A DNA stretch of 44,695 bases from positions 1 to 44,695 of the forward strand of contig JBLHWU010000013.1 of assembly GCA_047629355.1 (NCBI GenBank). The letters are read 5' to 3'. The notes under the pieces are model-generated. The model searched no databases, was not told the origin of the DNA, and saw nothing but the letters and a program-made list of their open reading frames with translations. This stretch comes from CAYUNA01 sp047629355. Lineage in GTDB: Bacteria; Bacteroidota; Bacteroidia; Chitinophagales; Saprospiraceae. Position numbers and translations under genes: made by a program. Positions within the stretch are counted from its first letter, which is position 1. Every line of letters begins with the position of its first letter. This document shows positions 1 through 8,157 of this stretch, in pieces.

Positions 1-248
1 CCTAAACAGATTAAATTAATTCCTAAAATTAGTCCAAGTATAGCGTTCTTTCTGGTAAAATTTTTCATTGGTATTTTTTTTTAAAAGCGATTTATTAGGA
101 GTAAAATTTATACAAAAAAAAAAAACGAAAATGCCGATTTTTCATAGAATTCTCCATTTTTTAACGTTTTCTATTTCCACAAGAATTATAATGCCTTCAA
201 GAATAAAATCCCTAATTTTGACCTTTTTACAACAACAACCATTTTTTT

Positions 249-950
249 ATGAAAAAAACTTTCCTCATCTTCGACATAGACGGCACACTACTCTATTCTA
301 ATAAAATTGACAGCCAATGTTTCGCCGAGACGTATCAAAAAATTTACAATATCCCTTTCCCCACCATTGATTGGACTAAGTTTCCGCACGTCACCGATGA
401 TACTATTTTTAAAACAGCGTATCGAAATCATTTTCAAAAAGAAGTGGAACAAGCGGAAATGGAGGATTTTAAAGAAGCATTTGTTAGTCTTTTAAATGAA
501 AGGCGAAATGAATCACCCGAAGAATTTAAGGAAATTCCGTTTTCTAAAATTACGGTTGATAAGTTATTGGAGGATGACAATTTTGAAATAGGAATCGGCA
601 CTGGCGGCTGGCTAAAACCTGCGATGGTTAAACTTAGTCACGTCGGCATCCCGCATGAACGACTGCAAATGGGAACGGCTGATGGAAATTTGACTCGCGA
701 AGACATTGTGAAGGAAGTTTTAGGCAAAGCGCAAAAACAATTTTCTTTCGATGAAGTCGTATACGTCGGAGATGCCAGATGGGACGTAAAGACGACTCGC
801 AATCTCAACATGAAATTTATCGGTATTCGCAGAAATGGAGACCATGACGCACTGCTAAAATTGGGCGCGACACAAGTCCTCTCAAATTTCTCAAATTATG
901 ATAAATTTCTTTTAGCTATTAAAAATGCAGCTCCTCCAAAACATTTATAA
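249..950 (+). CDS. HAD-superfamily hydrolase (phosphoglycolate phosphatase-like)
   Basis: A 233-residue cytoplasmic phosphatase of the haloacid dehalogenase superfamily. The nucleophile motif DIDGT lies at residues 9-13 (D9 nucleophile, D11 general acid/base). A Gly-Thr-Gly-Gly stretch near residue 118 sits where motif II is expected, and the acidic metal-binding motif IV is GDARWD near residue 175. A helical cap between motifs I and II (about residues 20-95) fits the class C1 phosphoglycolate phosphatase/beta-phosphoglucomutase type. The ATG follows an A/C-rich leader without a Shine-Dalgarno sequence, which is normal for this phylum. It stands alone upstream of the tRNA genes. The substrate cannot be read from sequence; the family covers many small phosphorylated metabolites. 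Confidence 0.88.
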   Translation: MKKTFLIFDIDGTLLYSNKIDSQCFAETYQKIYNIPFPTIDWTKFPHVTDDTIFKTAYRNHFQKEVEQAEMEDFKEAFVSLLNERRNESPEEFKEIPFSKITVDKLLEDDNFEIGIGTGGWLKPAMVKLSHVGIPHERLQMGTADGNLTREDIVKEVLGKAQKQFSFDEVVYVGDARWDVKTTRNLNMKFIGIRRNGDHDALLKLGATQVLSNFSNYDKFLLAIKNAAPPKHL

Positions 951-1032
951 AGTTTTTAAAAAAAACTTTAAGGTTTCTTTCGCAGACTAACAGAGAGTTA
1001 CATATTTTTTTCGAAAAATATGTTTATAATTC

Positions 1033-1062
1033 TTGGATATAAAAATAATGATTGTATATTTG
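1033..1062 (+). promoter_or_regulatory. Bacteroidota-type promoter of the tRNA-Lys genes
   Basis: A TATATTTG box at 1055-1062 matches the TAnnTTTG -7 consensus. It is preceded, 18 bases upstream, by TTGG at 1033-1036 as the -33 element. The first tRNA starts about 60 bases downstream, and no other gene lies between. Confidence 0.65.
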
Positions 1063-1123
1063 CGCCACCTTAGAAAAAAGGGTGTTTTTTAAAGCAAAAA
1101 CACAAGTATAAATATTGTTAAAT

Positions 1124-1199
1124 GATTCCGTAGCTCAGTTGGTAGAGCACTTGACTTTTAATCAAGGGGTCCTGGGTTCGAGCCCCAGCGGGGTCACCA
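1124..1199 (+). tRNA. tRNA-Lys (anticodon TTT), first copy
   Basis: A 76-base tRNA with encoded 3' CCA. The acceptor stem pairs GATTCCG with CGGGGTC (two G-U pairs). The anticodon stem CTTGA/TCAAG encloses loop CTTTTAA, giving anticodon TTT. The TTCGAGC T-loop is intact. It is identical over all 76 bases to the second copy 90 bases downstream, and the two are probably cotranscribed. Confidence 0.97.
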
Positions 1200-1233
1200 T
1201 TTAACAACCGTTTACTTAAATAAACAGTTTTTT

Positions 1234-1267
1234 TTGGTAATCAATAGGTTAGCCTATTGATTACCAA
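1234..1267. repeat. Perfect hairpin between the two tRNA-Lys genes
   Basis: A 13-bp perfect stem (1236-1248 with 1253-1265) closes a TTAG loop. Flanking TT/AA bases extend it to 15 bp. The T-run lies before rather than after the stem on the tRNA strand, so it is not a normal terminator. It may be a processing structure or a small palindromic insertion separating the duplicated genes. Confidence 0.6.
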
Positions 1268-1289
1268 CTTCCAAAAAGCAATATTTATA

Positions 1290-1365
1290 GATTCCGTAGC
1301 TCAGTTGGTAGAGCACTTGACTTTTAATCAAGGGGTCCTGGGTTCGAGCCCCAGCGGGGTCACCA
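1290..1365 (+). tRNA. tRNA-Lys (anticodon TTT), second copy
   Basis: Identical to the copy at 1124-1199, including encoded CCA and anticodon TTT. A rho-independent terminator follows within 10 bases, so the pair forms a short two-tRNA transcript. Confidence 0.97.
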
Positions 1366-1371
1366 TTTAGG

Positions 1372-1401
1372 AAGGGGTATTGAGCAATCAATATCCCTTT
1401 T
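1372..1401 (+). terminator. Rho-independent terminator of the tRNA-Lys unit
   Basis: A 9-bp stem (1374-1382 GGGGTATTG with 1389-1397 CAATATCCC, one G-U pair) with a 6-base loop is followed directly by TTTTCTT. It sits 8 bases after the second tRNA. Confidence 0.75.
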
Positions 1402-1811
1402 CTTGTTTTAAAACGAACCTAGATAATCACTACCTGCTCCTTTCTTTATCATCTAATCTATACTTTTCTTAAGAAATTTATCCTTTCAAGCCTAAAATCT
1501 GTCCGCATTATTCTACTTTTGTCAATTAGCAAAACAAATATTCATAAGTAACGCGACGCGAAAGAAATTCGTCAAGTTGCTAAGTAAAAACAATTGGTTA
1601 TTTGAGAAGTCCCGTGAAATCTAAATATATTAATGAGGAGTACTTTTTCAGTACCCCTTACTTTTAGCAAATAAAGTAGAGACTACTGAAAAAGTACCCG
1701 CTACTAAAAGCTTTGCAATCACAAGATTTGTCCAAGAACCAAACAATTTAATAAGTTGGTCTATATATAATGGTTCAAGTTATTAAATCGTTTCTCCTAA
1801 TGCTTCAAATC
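1402..1811. other. Gene-free gap between the tRNA-Lys terminator and the yigZ-like gene
   Basis: No gene is seen. The gap holds an inverted repeat at 1640-1697 with 14-base perfect arms (GTACTTTTTCAGTA and its complement at 1684-1697). At 1741-1794 there is a shrunken palindrome related to the 163-bp PAL-1 repeat. The rest has no recognisable structure. Confidence 0.6.
1741..1794. repeat. PAL-1 remnant (terminal arms only)
   Basis: Imperfect palindrome: CAATTTAATAAGTTGG at 1744-1759 and CAAGTTATTAAATCG at 1776-1790. Both arms match the terminal inverted repeats of the 163-bp PAL-1 copies at 23096 and 33989, but almost all of the interior is missing. It ends 17 bases before the yigZ-like start codon and creates a false upstream ATG at 1770. 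Confidence 0.6.
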
Positions 1812-2465
1812 ATGAAAGACGAATATAAAACCATATCAGCTGCCAGCGAGGGCGAATTTCGAGATAGAGGTAGCAAGTTTTTCGCTTATGCTTTCCCAAT
1901 CTATACCGAAAAGGACTTCCAAAATGCATTAGAAGAGGTTAAAAAAATGCATCCTAAAGCGCGGCATTTCTGCTATGCTTATCGAATAGGTTTGGATAGG
2001 AATAACTTTCGGGCAAACGATGACGGTGAACCCTCAGGAACTGCCGGCAAACCCATTTTAGGGCAATTCGATAGCTTTAGTATTACCAATGTTTTTACGG
2101 TGGTCGTGCGCTATTTCGGCGGTACGCTTTTAGGTGCTTCAGGTTTAATAAATGCTTATCGAACCAGTACTGCTAATGCTTTGGAAAATGCTGATATTAT
2201 TGAAAAAACAGTAGAAGACATTTATAAAATCACCTTTGATTATTCCTTGATGAGCAATGTCATGAATGCGGTTAAAAAATTGGAACTGGAAATGGTTCGG
2301 CAAGATTTTGGTGAAATTGGTGTGTTAGAAGTAGCGATTCGTCAGGGGGAAAAAATAGAATTGATTAGGCAACTGCGGTCGAAAATTTCGGGAATTCGGA
2401 TTGAAGAGATTGACGAGGTAAAAGTGGTCGCCGGATTGAAATTAGATTATTTATATACTCGATAA
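1812..2465 (+). CDS. YigZ/IMPACT-family protein
   Basis: A 217-residue member of the UPF0029/IMPACT family (YigZ in E. coli), two alpha/beta domains linked to translation control and RNA binding, without an established enzymatic reaction. The diagnostic region runs from a KARHFCYAYR segment to the DDGEPSGTAGKPIL motif and then a VVVRYFGGTLLGASGLI block. The C-terminal half is the DUF1949-like domain. An in-frame ATG at 1770 would add 14 residues, but it falls inside a PAL-1 repeat remnant and the family aligns from MKDEYK, so I start at 1812. The TAA stop at 2463-2465 is shared with the outer end of a PAL-3 repeat half. Confidence 0.9.
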   Translation: MKDEYKTISAASEGEFRDRGSKFFAYAFPIYTEKDFQNALEEVKKMHPKARHFCYAYRIGLDRNNFRANDDGEPSGTAGKPILGQFDSFSITNVFTVVVRYFGGTLLGASGLINAYRTSTANALENADIIEKTVEDIYKITFDYSLMSNVMNAVKKLELEMVRQDFGEIGVLEVAIRQGEKIELIRQLRSKISGIRIEEIDEVKVVAGLKLDYLYTR

Positions 2466-2560
2466 GTTGTGACCTTGAATAATTGACATTTTTAGACCAA
2501 TACGGGCAGGCGAGAGATATTTTCTGTTTAAGAAACTTAAAAAATCATTGCATGATGCAC
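2463..2560. repeat. PAL-3 half-element overlapping the yigZ-like stop codon
   Basis: From the TAA stop onward the sequence (TAAGTTGTGACCTTGAATAA, then TTGACATTTTTAGACC) matches the terminal repeat of the full element at 33669-33828. The interior segment around 2520-2550 (TTTCTGTTTAAGAAACTTAA) matches that element's interior. The second terminus is not found, so this is a truncated copy. Confidence 0.6.
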
Positions 2561-2577
2561 GTAACAAAAGTTAGAGC

Positions 2578-2806
2578 TTGTTTGGAAATTTTATAGCCAA
2601 AAAAGCTATTTTTCAGAATATAATTTTGTTTTCAATTAAATGATTCTTTTGAGACAAACAACATTTAGGGTACATTTTTGATTGAGTTAAAATAAATATA
2701 CATCAAATAAAAATTGGAAATATGATTCTGTTTTGTATATTTTATTTGTCTCAGTCAAAATTATATTTCGTATTAACTTATGTTTTAGTTGAAAATTTCC
2801 AAACAA
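2578..2806. repeat. 229-bp nested inverted repeat
   Basis: Three arm pairs are nested in order: TTGTTTGGAAATTTT (2578-2592) with AAAATTTCCAAACAA (2792-2806); AATATAATTTTG near 2618 with CAAAATTATATT near 2756; GAGACAAA near 2650 with TTTGTCTC near 2745. It looks like an old palindromic mobile element or a long cruciform. No coding sequence is supported here. Confidence 0.6.
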
Positions 2807-2826
2807 CTTCCAGTTTAACTTTTAAA

Positions 2827-2962
2827 AAGCGAGGAAATCATAAGACTTTCAAGCTTCAAAAAGAACAGTGCGCCTCACCTGCCGCGAGGGCGGTGTTTTT
2901 TTTGAGGGATAAGAGCGGTTTTGAAAACCGCTCTTATCCCTCAAACTCCCTTTGTCAAAATT
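2827..2962. repeat. COMP three-hairpin repeat, copy 1
   Basis: Composite intergenic repeat made of an imperfect GAAATC/GACTTTC hairpin, a GC-rich hairpin (CGCCTC...GAGGGCG) and a perfect 22-bp hairpin at 2901-2945 with a one-base centre, followed by CTCCCTTTGTC. Other copies at about 4348, 17187, 33008, 36669 and 40848 share the layout but not the sequence of the long hairpin. It lies just downstream of rpoD and may also terminate that gene. Confidence 0.6.
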
Positions 2963-2993
2963 TAACATCAAACCTATTTTTAAACGCAAATTA

Positions 2994-3860
2994 TCACCCT
3001 AAATAAGATTTCAAATCATTGCGATTATACGACTTTCTCAACCGGCGAATCGCACGCTCTTTAATTTGACGAACGCGTTCCCGAGTCAAGCTATACATTT
3101 CTCCAATTTCTTCCAAAGTCAATGCTTTGTGTCCATTTAAGCCATAATAAGAGGATAAAACTTCGACTTCTCGCGGCGAAAGAATCGACAGTCCTTGCTG
3201 CACTTCTTCTTTCAAAGACTCTTCCATCATATTTTCATCCGGACCTAAACCGTCAGGAACTGTATTCAATTCCAACCAAGTTGCACTTCCATCTTCTGAG
3301 CCAACAGGCGCATCCATGGATACATGGCGACCATTTTGGCGTTGCATATGGATAACATCTTTGACCGTAATTCCAAGTATTTCAGCAAGTTCTTCGTTAC
3401 TTGGTTCGCGCTCAAATTTTTGCACAAATGTGAGATGAGCTTCGTTGACTTTACCGTAGGAACTCACCTTATTTAACGGCAATCGAACAATACGTGAATA
3501 TTCCACAATTGCCTGTAAAATCGACTGCCGAATCCACCAAACCGCATAAGAAATAAACTTAAAACCTTTGGTTTCATCAAAGCGTTTGGCGGCTTTCATC
3601 AAGCCAACATTTCCTTCATTGATCAGGTCACTCAATGACAAACCCTGATTTTGATATTGTTTGGCGACAGAAACGACAAACCGAAGATTAGCGCGGGTCA
3701 TTTTATCGAGCGCATCTTGGTCTCCTTCTCTAATTTTTTTTGCCAAATTAGCCTCATCATCTCCAGAAAGCAATTCGATTTTCCCAATATCAGTCAGGTA
3801 TTTATCTAATGCTAAACTCTCCCGAGCGGTTATTTTACTGGTAATTTTAAGTTGACGCAT
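2994..3860 (-). CDS. rpoD: Primary RNA polymerase sigma factor RpoD/SigA
   Basis: A 288-residue group 1 sigma factor of the short Bacteroidota type, lacking the long region 1.1 and the non-conserved domain of the E. coli protein. The N-terminal MRQLKITSKIT is characteristic of the phylum's housekeeping sigma. Region 2 (about residues 54-124) contains the DLINEGN core-binding helix and the FKFISYAVWWIRQ -10-recognition helix. Region 3 covers about 130-210. Region 4 (about 225-285) contains the helix-turn-helix with LTRERVRQIKERAIRRLRK. It directs transcription from TAnnTTTG promoters such as those seen here. A small hairpin (3881-3903) lies 20 bases upstream of the start. Confidence 0.96.
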   Translation of the reverse strand: MRQLKITSKITARESLALDKYLTDIGKIELLSGDDEANLAKKIREGDQDALDKMTRANLRFVVSVAKQYQNQGLSLSDLINEGNVGLMKAAKRFDETKGFKFISYAVWWIRQSILQAIVEYSRIVRLPLNKVSSYGKVNEAHLTFVQKFEREPSNEELAEILGITVKDVIHMQRQNGRHVSMDAPVGSEDGSATWLELNTVPDGLGPDENMMEESLKEEVQQGLSILSPREVEVLSSYYGLNGHKALTLEEIGEMYSLTRERVRQIKERAIRRLRKSYNRNDLKSYLG

Positions 3861-3880
3861 ATTGAAGATTTAATGGCACC

Positions 3881-3903
3881 AGCTAGAGTCTATTCCTCTA
3901 GCT
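3881..3903 (-). promoter_or_regulatory. Hairpin in the rpoD 5' leader
   Basis: An 8-bp perfect stem (AGCTAGAG 3881-3888, CTCTAGCT 3896-3903) with a 7-base loop lies 20 bases before the rpoD start. It could affect translation or mRNA stability. No function is demonstrated. Confidence 0.4.
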
Positions 3904-4117
3904 ACATATGATTCAATTGATTATCTGAAACACTAAAGTATGGATATTTTAACAACATCTGCAAAAAAGTTGCCATTTATTTTATTTGGGTATTGACTTT
4001 TTCAAATATTTCATTATGAGAAGACTATACAAAACTACTAAAGGCTGAGATATTTTAGTTTTCAAAGGGAATTTTATTTCTAAAAAAAATGAGCAGCTAA
4101 AAAATAAGACATTTAAA

Positions 4118-4283
4118 ACTTAGTAACGATAAAAAATAACTCTGCCATTTAGACAGGGCAAATTTCCCTCATCGTTCACTTGAAATCAGTCAAAGTATCA
4201 ACAATTATCCTTCTTTTAAATAAAAACTGAGAAAAACTATCCACTGTCTAAATGGGGAACTTATTCTTTCACCGTTACTTAGT
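4118..4283. repeat. PAL-2 palindromic element, copy 1
   Basis: A 166-bp element with terminal inverted repeats of about 37 bases. The left end starts ACTTAGTAACGATAAAAAAT; the complement of the right end starts ACTAAGTAACGGTGAAAGAA. Both arms then reach CCATTTAGAC. The interior closely matches copy 2 at 19104-19269. It carries no ORF, so it is MITE-like. The rest of the gap from 3904 to 4117 shows nothing recognisable. Confidence 0.75.
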
Positions 4284-4347
4284 AAAAACATTAGGACACT
4301 ATCTAAATATTAAACCTACTGCAACAAATCAGAAAGAACTAACTAAA

Positions 4348-4524
4348 ACAAAGGGAGTCTGAGCGCGCTTTTCATTTATTAATAATTCCTAATATTTTGT
4401 TAATCAATTATTTAAATTGATTAACAAAATATTTTCGGCAGTATCGTGGCTTCGGCAAAGCACACTGTATTTTTTGAAGCTCGAAAATAGAAAATAGAAA
4501 ATAGAAAATAGAAAATAGAAAATT
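4348..4524. repeat. COMP three-hairpin repeat, copy 2, with a GAAAATA tandem array
   Basis: Inverted orientation relative to copy 1: CAAAGGGAGTCTGAG, a 19-bp perfect A/T hairpin at 4391-4433 with a 5-base loop, a GTGGCTTCGGCAAAGCAC hairpin, then GAAGCTCGAAAAT. Where other copies have a GAAAATC hairpin, this one has five direct 7-bp GAAAATA units (4483-4517), probably slippage of the first arm. It ends about 30 bases from the protease stop codon. Confidence 0.55.
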
Positions 4525-4556
4525 AAGTAGATAATAGTTATTTCAGGGTTATTGCA

Positions 4557-5942
4557 CTATTGCTTCATTTTTAAAAACTGATAGGCCATTCTAAAGTCAG
4601 GAATACCATAGCCCAATTCATTATCAGGAAAGTCAACTTGACTGCTACTTTGAATAATGGCTTGCATAATTTCGTGGTTGGTATTATTTGGAAAAGCTTG
4701 CCAAAGTGCTGCGACCATACCCGCGATAATTGGAGAGGAAAAAGAAGTTCCTCGCGAGCGATTCACCTTGGCACCATAGACCGAAGCGGTAACAACGCGC
4801 TGTCCCATCGCTACGATTTCGGGCTTGATTCGTCCATCAGCCGCAGGCCCAACTGAACTAAATCTAGCGCGTTCCAAATTGGATTTCACCGCACCAACGG
4901 TTAGAATATTTTCCGCATCTGCAGGTATGTCGATATACTTCCATTCCGTATCTCCTTCGTTGCCAGCACTATTAACGACAATCATTCCTTTTTGTCCAGC
5001 CAGAGAAGCTGCACGGGTTGCGATACCTGTCTTACCATTTAAATCTTCATAGGAATAATTCATTTTTTCATCAGAAAAAATGGTATATCCCAAAGAGGAA
5101 TTTACCACATCGACGCCTAAGCTATCCGCATATTCTAAGCCTGCTACCCAATTACATTCTTCGATTAAATACTCACCACGGATGTCTTCCGTTTTCAAGC
5201 AAATATAAGTTGCATCGGGGGCCGTGCCGACCATAAGCCCAGGATAATTAGCTGCCATGGTCGATAAAACTTGTGAACCGTGCGAACTAGATTCAAAAAC
5301 ATATTCATCACCATCCACAAAATCACGGGGCAAAATCAATCGATTATTCGCTCGTAAGCTATCAAAAAACGGCATGATATCCACATTTGAAAACCCGCCA
5401 TCTAAGATGGCAATCCAGATATCTTTCCCAGTAAAACCTTGATTGTGTAAAAAATCGCCGTTGAGCATTTTAATTTGTTCTTCAGCATGACCATAATAGT
5501 TATCCATCACAAAAACTTCAGGTAAAGAATCGCGCAATTTATCCTCTCGCCGTAGCAGGATTAATTTTGTTAGGTGCTTACCTACATATTTAATAGATTT
5601 GACAAAATTAAGGGCAGCTATTTTTGCTTCGGCATCCGCATTGACTAAAACACTGGCAGCATTCAGCCATTTAGAAGTAGAATGAATGGTTGCGCCAAGT
5701 GATTCCAGTTTTTCCAAATACACTTTATTAACAGGTAAATCTGTGGAATCATAGGTGATATTTTGTCGATGACGGCGTTGGATGGAACGTTGAGAAAGGA
5801 ATTTTTCAGGTTGGTCAGCAGTATGCTCTGAATTCGCTTTGTCAGCAAACTCGACCCATATTTTTTTTAGTTCTCCTTTATTTTGGCTGAAAGAAAAAGT
5901 AAAAAAGCAACAAAAAAAAAGTGTATAGAATATTCTCATCAA
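4557..5942 (-). CDS. S8 (subtilisin-like) serine peptidase, secreted
   Basis: A 461-residue subtilase. An N-terminal signal peptide (about residues 1-19, ending FSFSQ) is followed by an inhibitor-like propeptide (about 25-125). The catalytic triad is D181 (AILDGGF), H221 (SSSHGSQV) and S400 (GTSFSSP), with the oxyanion asparagine N328 (NSAGNEG). All key residues are present. The protein stops directly after the catalytic domain and has no T9SS sorting tail, unlike many homologues in this phylum, so it may stay in the periplasm or be anchored differently, or the 3' end may have been lost next to the repeat at 4348-4524. It is monocistronic. Its substrate is unknown. Confidence 0.92.
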   Translation of the reverse strand: MMRIFYTLFFCCFFTFSFSQNKGELKKIWVEFADKANSEHTADQPEKFLSQRSIQRRHRQNITYDSTDLPVNKVYLEKLESLGATIHSTSKWLNAASVLVNADAEAKIAALNFVKSIKYVGKHLTKLILLRREDKLRDSLPEVFVMDNYYGHAEEQIKMLNGDFLHNQGFTGKDIWIAILDGGFSNVDIMPFFDSLRANNRLILPRDFVDGDEYVFESSSHGSQVLSTMAANYPGLMVGTAPDATYICLKTEDIRGEYLIEECNWVAGLEYADSLGVDVVNSSLGYTIFSDEKMNYSYEDLNGKTGIATRAASLAGQKGMIVVNSAGNEGDTEWKYIDIPADAENILTVGAVKSNLERARFSSVGPAADGRIKPEIVAMGQRVVTASVYGAKVNRSRGTSFSSPIIAGMVAALWQAFPNNTNHEIMQAIIQSSSQVDFPDNELGYGIPDFRMAYQFLKMKQ

Positions 5943-6286
5943 TTGCCCCTATTTTAGGGTATGCCATCAATTAAAAACTTCGGCAAACCATAGGGGCAAA
6001 GATAAGAAAATAAGAGGGGGATAAAAGGGAGTAGATTAATTTTCGCCCGAATATTTGTCACAAAATCAAGACGAACAGGATTCTCCCATCTGCCGCAAAG
6101 GTAATTTTATCTCTGAATTTCAAACAATTCAATTCGTTATTATTTTTACTTACAAATGCTTAAAACTGTTACCCTGTAAACACAAAAAACCTATAAAGAA
6201 CTGTTTTACAACACATTAAGTCATTAAAATTTAATGGTCACCTTTATTTTTTTCTTATCGAAATGATAACTGCCGACAAAGCATAG

Positions 6287-6443
6287 GAACGCAAATTAAA
6301 TAAATGCAGATTCTTGACAAGATATTTTATCCTTCCTTTTCACTTTAAAAATGCTCATTATATCAACATAAATCGCACTTTTAAAGCAAAAAGGAAGAAC
6401 AAAACCTCACTCCCAAGAATCTGCATTTATTTATTCCGCGTTC
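6287..6443. repeat. 157-bp palindromic element (PAL-8)
   Basis: The arms begin GAACGC and share TAAATAAATGCAGATTCTTG on the left (6298-6317) and its complement near 6414-6433 on the right, ending GCGTTC. Inner arms CCTTCCTTTT/AAAAGGAAG and CTTTAAAA/CTTTTAAAG are also complementary, so the whole element folds into one long hairpin. It carries no ORF. The sequence from 5943 to 6286 shows nothing recognisable. Confidence 0.65.
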
Positions 6444-6479
6444 GATAGCTTTTACGCACAAATACCGAAGGAATTATAT

Positions 6480-6504
6480 CGTTAAATGACACTGTCATTT
6501 AACG
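6480..6504. repeat. Perfect 11-bp hairpin
   Basis: CGTTAAATGAC and its exact complement are separated by three bases. It lies between two larger palindromic elements. No poly-T tail is present, so a terminator role is not supported. Confidence 0.45.
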
Positions 6505-6625
6505 CGCAAAAAATACGGATGGAATTTTGTTTTTTGACGTAGAGAAAAGTGTTCATTTTATTAGACCAAGGAAATTCTCACTTTCGCACTGCAATAAAAT
6601 CAAGTGCGCGCTACTTGCGGCAGCG

Positions 6626-6858
6626 CAACTGAGGAAGTGTAAGAAAAACTGCATGCACACGTCAACAGTCTTTTGTGAGATATGTACTTGTTTAGAAATG
6701 CAGGCACAACGTGCCGACCCTCTTGGTGACAAAGTAATATTCTCTATCTTATAGCCACAGCGTGGCGGTACTCTTGAACTTTTGAAAAGCAAAGAGTGCC
6801 AGCACGCTGTGCCTAATGAATACGTGTACGTGCAGTTTTTCGTACACCCCAACTGAGG
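6626..6858. repeat. Palindromic element flanked by 9-bp direct repeats (PAL-9)
   Basis: Outer arms at 6637-6662 and 6822-6847 are complementary over about 26 bases with few mismatches (GTGTAAGAAAAACTGCATGC on the left). Inner GC-rich arms (CCACAGCGTGGCGGTACTCT at 6755-6774 and its near complement up to 6813) form a second stem. The nonamer CAACTGAGG occurs just outside each end (6626-6634 and 6850-6858), like a target-site duplication. No convincing protein is encoded. Confidence 0.55.
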
Positions 6859-6907
6859 TTCTTGAGAGGCAAAATGGTTTTTATAAAACCGTTTTGTCAC
6901 TTAAATC

Positions 6908-6946
6908 AAAAAATGCGTTTCAAAAGTTAATTTGAAACGCATTTTT
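6908..6946 (-). terminator. Terminator of the PorP/SprF gene
   Basis: A 16-bp stem (AAAAAATGCGTTTCAAA at 6908-6924 with TTTGAAACGCATTTTT at 6931-6946) closes a 6-base loop and ends in a T-run on the minus strand. It lies about 25 bases after the stop codon of the gene at 6970. Confidence 0.75.
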
Positions 6947-6969
6947 ACGCTGCTATTTTTAAGCTGCTT

Positions 6970-8067
6970 TTATAATTTAGGACATCTTACTTTCTCTTTC
7001 CGCGAACCTGGATGTACATACGCTACCGATAATTCAAAACCACCTCTATTGTTCGTTGGTTCAGATAATCTATTGGTTGCGATATCATAGCTGATACCGA
7101 CGTTAACGCGACCCATTTCCAAAATAGCACTTACGGTGTATGTTGGTACACCAAAGGAAGTCGATTCACTTTGTACGCCCGTTGCCCCATTTTCACTAAC
7201 ATTCAAATTTTTTGAAAAATGAGACCAGAAACCCGCCCGAATCGCCACCTCTCTCCAATCTCGATTGGTATATCGAAAGTTTGCACCGACAATCCCCAAC
7301 ATTGATGGACCTTGGCTGGTCACAATAGCAGCAGGTAAGACACTCAATTGGTCATTCAATGGAAATTCACCACCAAATTGTGCCATCCAACGTAATTCTA
7401 ACGTTTCTTCTCCATTGGAATCAATGAAAGAATATTTTGGTGCATTGGCATGAAAAATTGCACCACCAACGTACAAACTTTGGTTGTCGTCAAATACTGA
7501 ATACCACATCAGACCTGCACTCATATCTAAAAAGAAATCTGTATTTTGATTGATTAATTCATTATTTGGAATTCCCTGATTAACCGATTCCGTTCCAGTA
7601 TCGAATTGTGTGGAAAACCAAAGGTCTTCGCTGTTTAAGGAAAATTGTCCACCACCTAATTGCACACCCGCAATCAAGTATTGGTCAGCAGACCGATAAC
7701 CACCACCACCCAATTGTTTCATAAAAGAAACGTTAGCTGCACCTGCATTTCGAGTAAATCCAGAAACGCCTGCTTGGTCTTGTAAGCCCGTTACGCCATA
7801 GGATAAAAAATCGTTTCGACCGATAGCACTTCGCATGTCGAACCCTGCGGAAGAAGTACGAAATGGTTCGCTTTGCAAAATGCTATTCCACTGTTGCTTA
7901 TAATTGGCGGTAACGCGAAACTTCCCATCAAACAAGCCCGTCATCGCAGGATTGGTTTGCATCGGAGCCGCGTAAAATTGAGAGAAAATTGGGTCTTGTG
8001 CTTGCACGTCATTCAAACAAAAAACACTAATAAGTAAGCCAATAATTATAGGTAAATTTTTCTTCAT
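6970..8067 (-). CDS. PorP/SprF-family T9SS outer-membrane protein
   Basis: A 365-residue protein with a signal peptide (about 1-23, ending NDVQAQ) followed by the family hallmark QDPIFSQFYAAPMQTNPAMTG. Alternating short beta segments to the C-terminus fit an outer-membrane barrel. PorP/SprF proteins act with the type IX secretion system and are needed for export or surface attachment of a partner adhesin. The gene lies about 160 bases downstream of the giant SprB-repeat gene on the same strand, the usual cargo/partner order. I start at 8067 (MKKNLPIII) rather than an ATG 18 bases upstream because this gives a normal signal peptide; a TACGTTTG -7 box lies at 8083-8090. Confidence 0.9.
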   Translation of the reverse strand: MKKNLPIIIGLLISVFCLNDVQAQDPIFSQFYAAPMQTNPAMTGLFDGKFRVTANYKQQWNSILQSEPFRTSSAGFDMRSAIGRNDFLSYGVTGLQDQAGVSGFTRNAGAANVSFMKQLGGGGYRSADQYLIAGVQLGGGQFSLNSEDLWFSTQFDTGTESVNQGIPNNELINQNTDFFLDMSAGLMWYSVFDDNQSLYVGGAIFHANAPKYSFIDSNGEETLELRWMAQFGGEFPLNDQLSVLPAAIVTSQGPSMLGIVGANFRYTNRDWREVAIRAGFWSHFSKNLNVSENGATGVQSESTSFGVPTYTVSAILEMGRVNVGISYDIATNRLSEPTNNRGGFELSVAYVHPGSRKEKVRCPKL

Positions 8068-8082
8068 CGTTGTAATTTTTAT

Positions 8083-8090
8083 CAAACGTA
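8083..8090 (-). promoter_or_regulatory. Candidate -7 promoter box of the PorP/SprF gene
   Basis: On the minus strand this reads TACGTTTG, a perfect TAnnTTTG match, 15 bases before the chosen start. No clear TTG -33 element is seen at the expected distance. Confidence 0.4.
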
Positions 8091-8157
8091 GGGAAATTTT
8101 TTGAACTTAAAATGGTTGAATGAGATTTTGAAAAACAGTTGACAATTTTTAATGGGT

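Noticed and set aside
1234..1267. Hairpin between tRNA genes as a terminator
   Set aside because: The T-run is upstream, not downstream, of the stem on the tRNA strand.
2722..3006. 94-codon open frame upstream of the rpoD 3' end
   Set aside because: It runs through a nested inverted repeat and a COMP repeat and overlaps the rpoD stop.
4483..4524. Possible CRISPR or VNTR array
   Set aside because: The units are 7-bp direct GAAAATA repeats without spacers; this is simple slippage.
6553..6900. 115-codon open frame on the minus strand
   Set aside because: It lies across the arms of a palindromic element and has no family resemblance.
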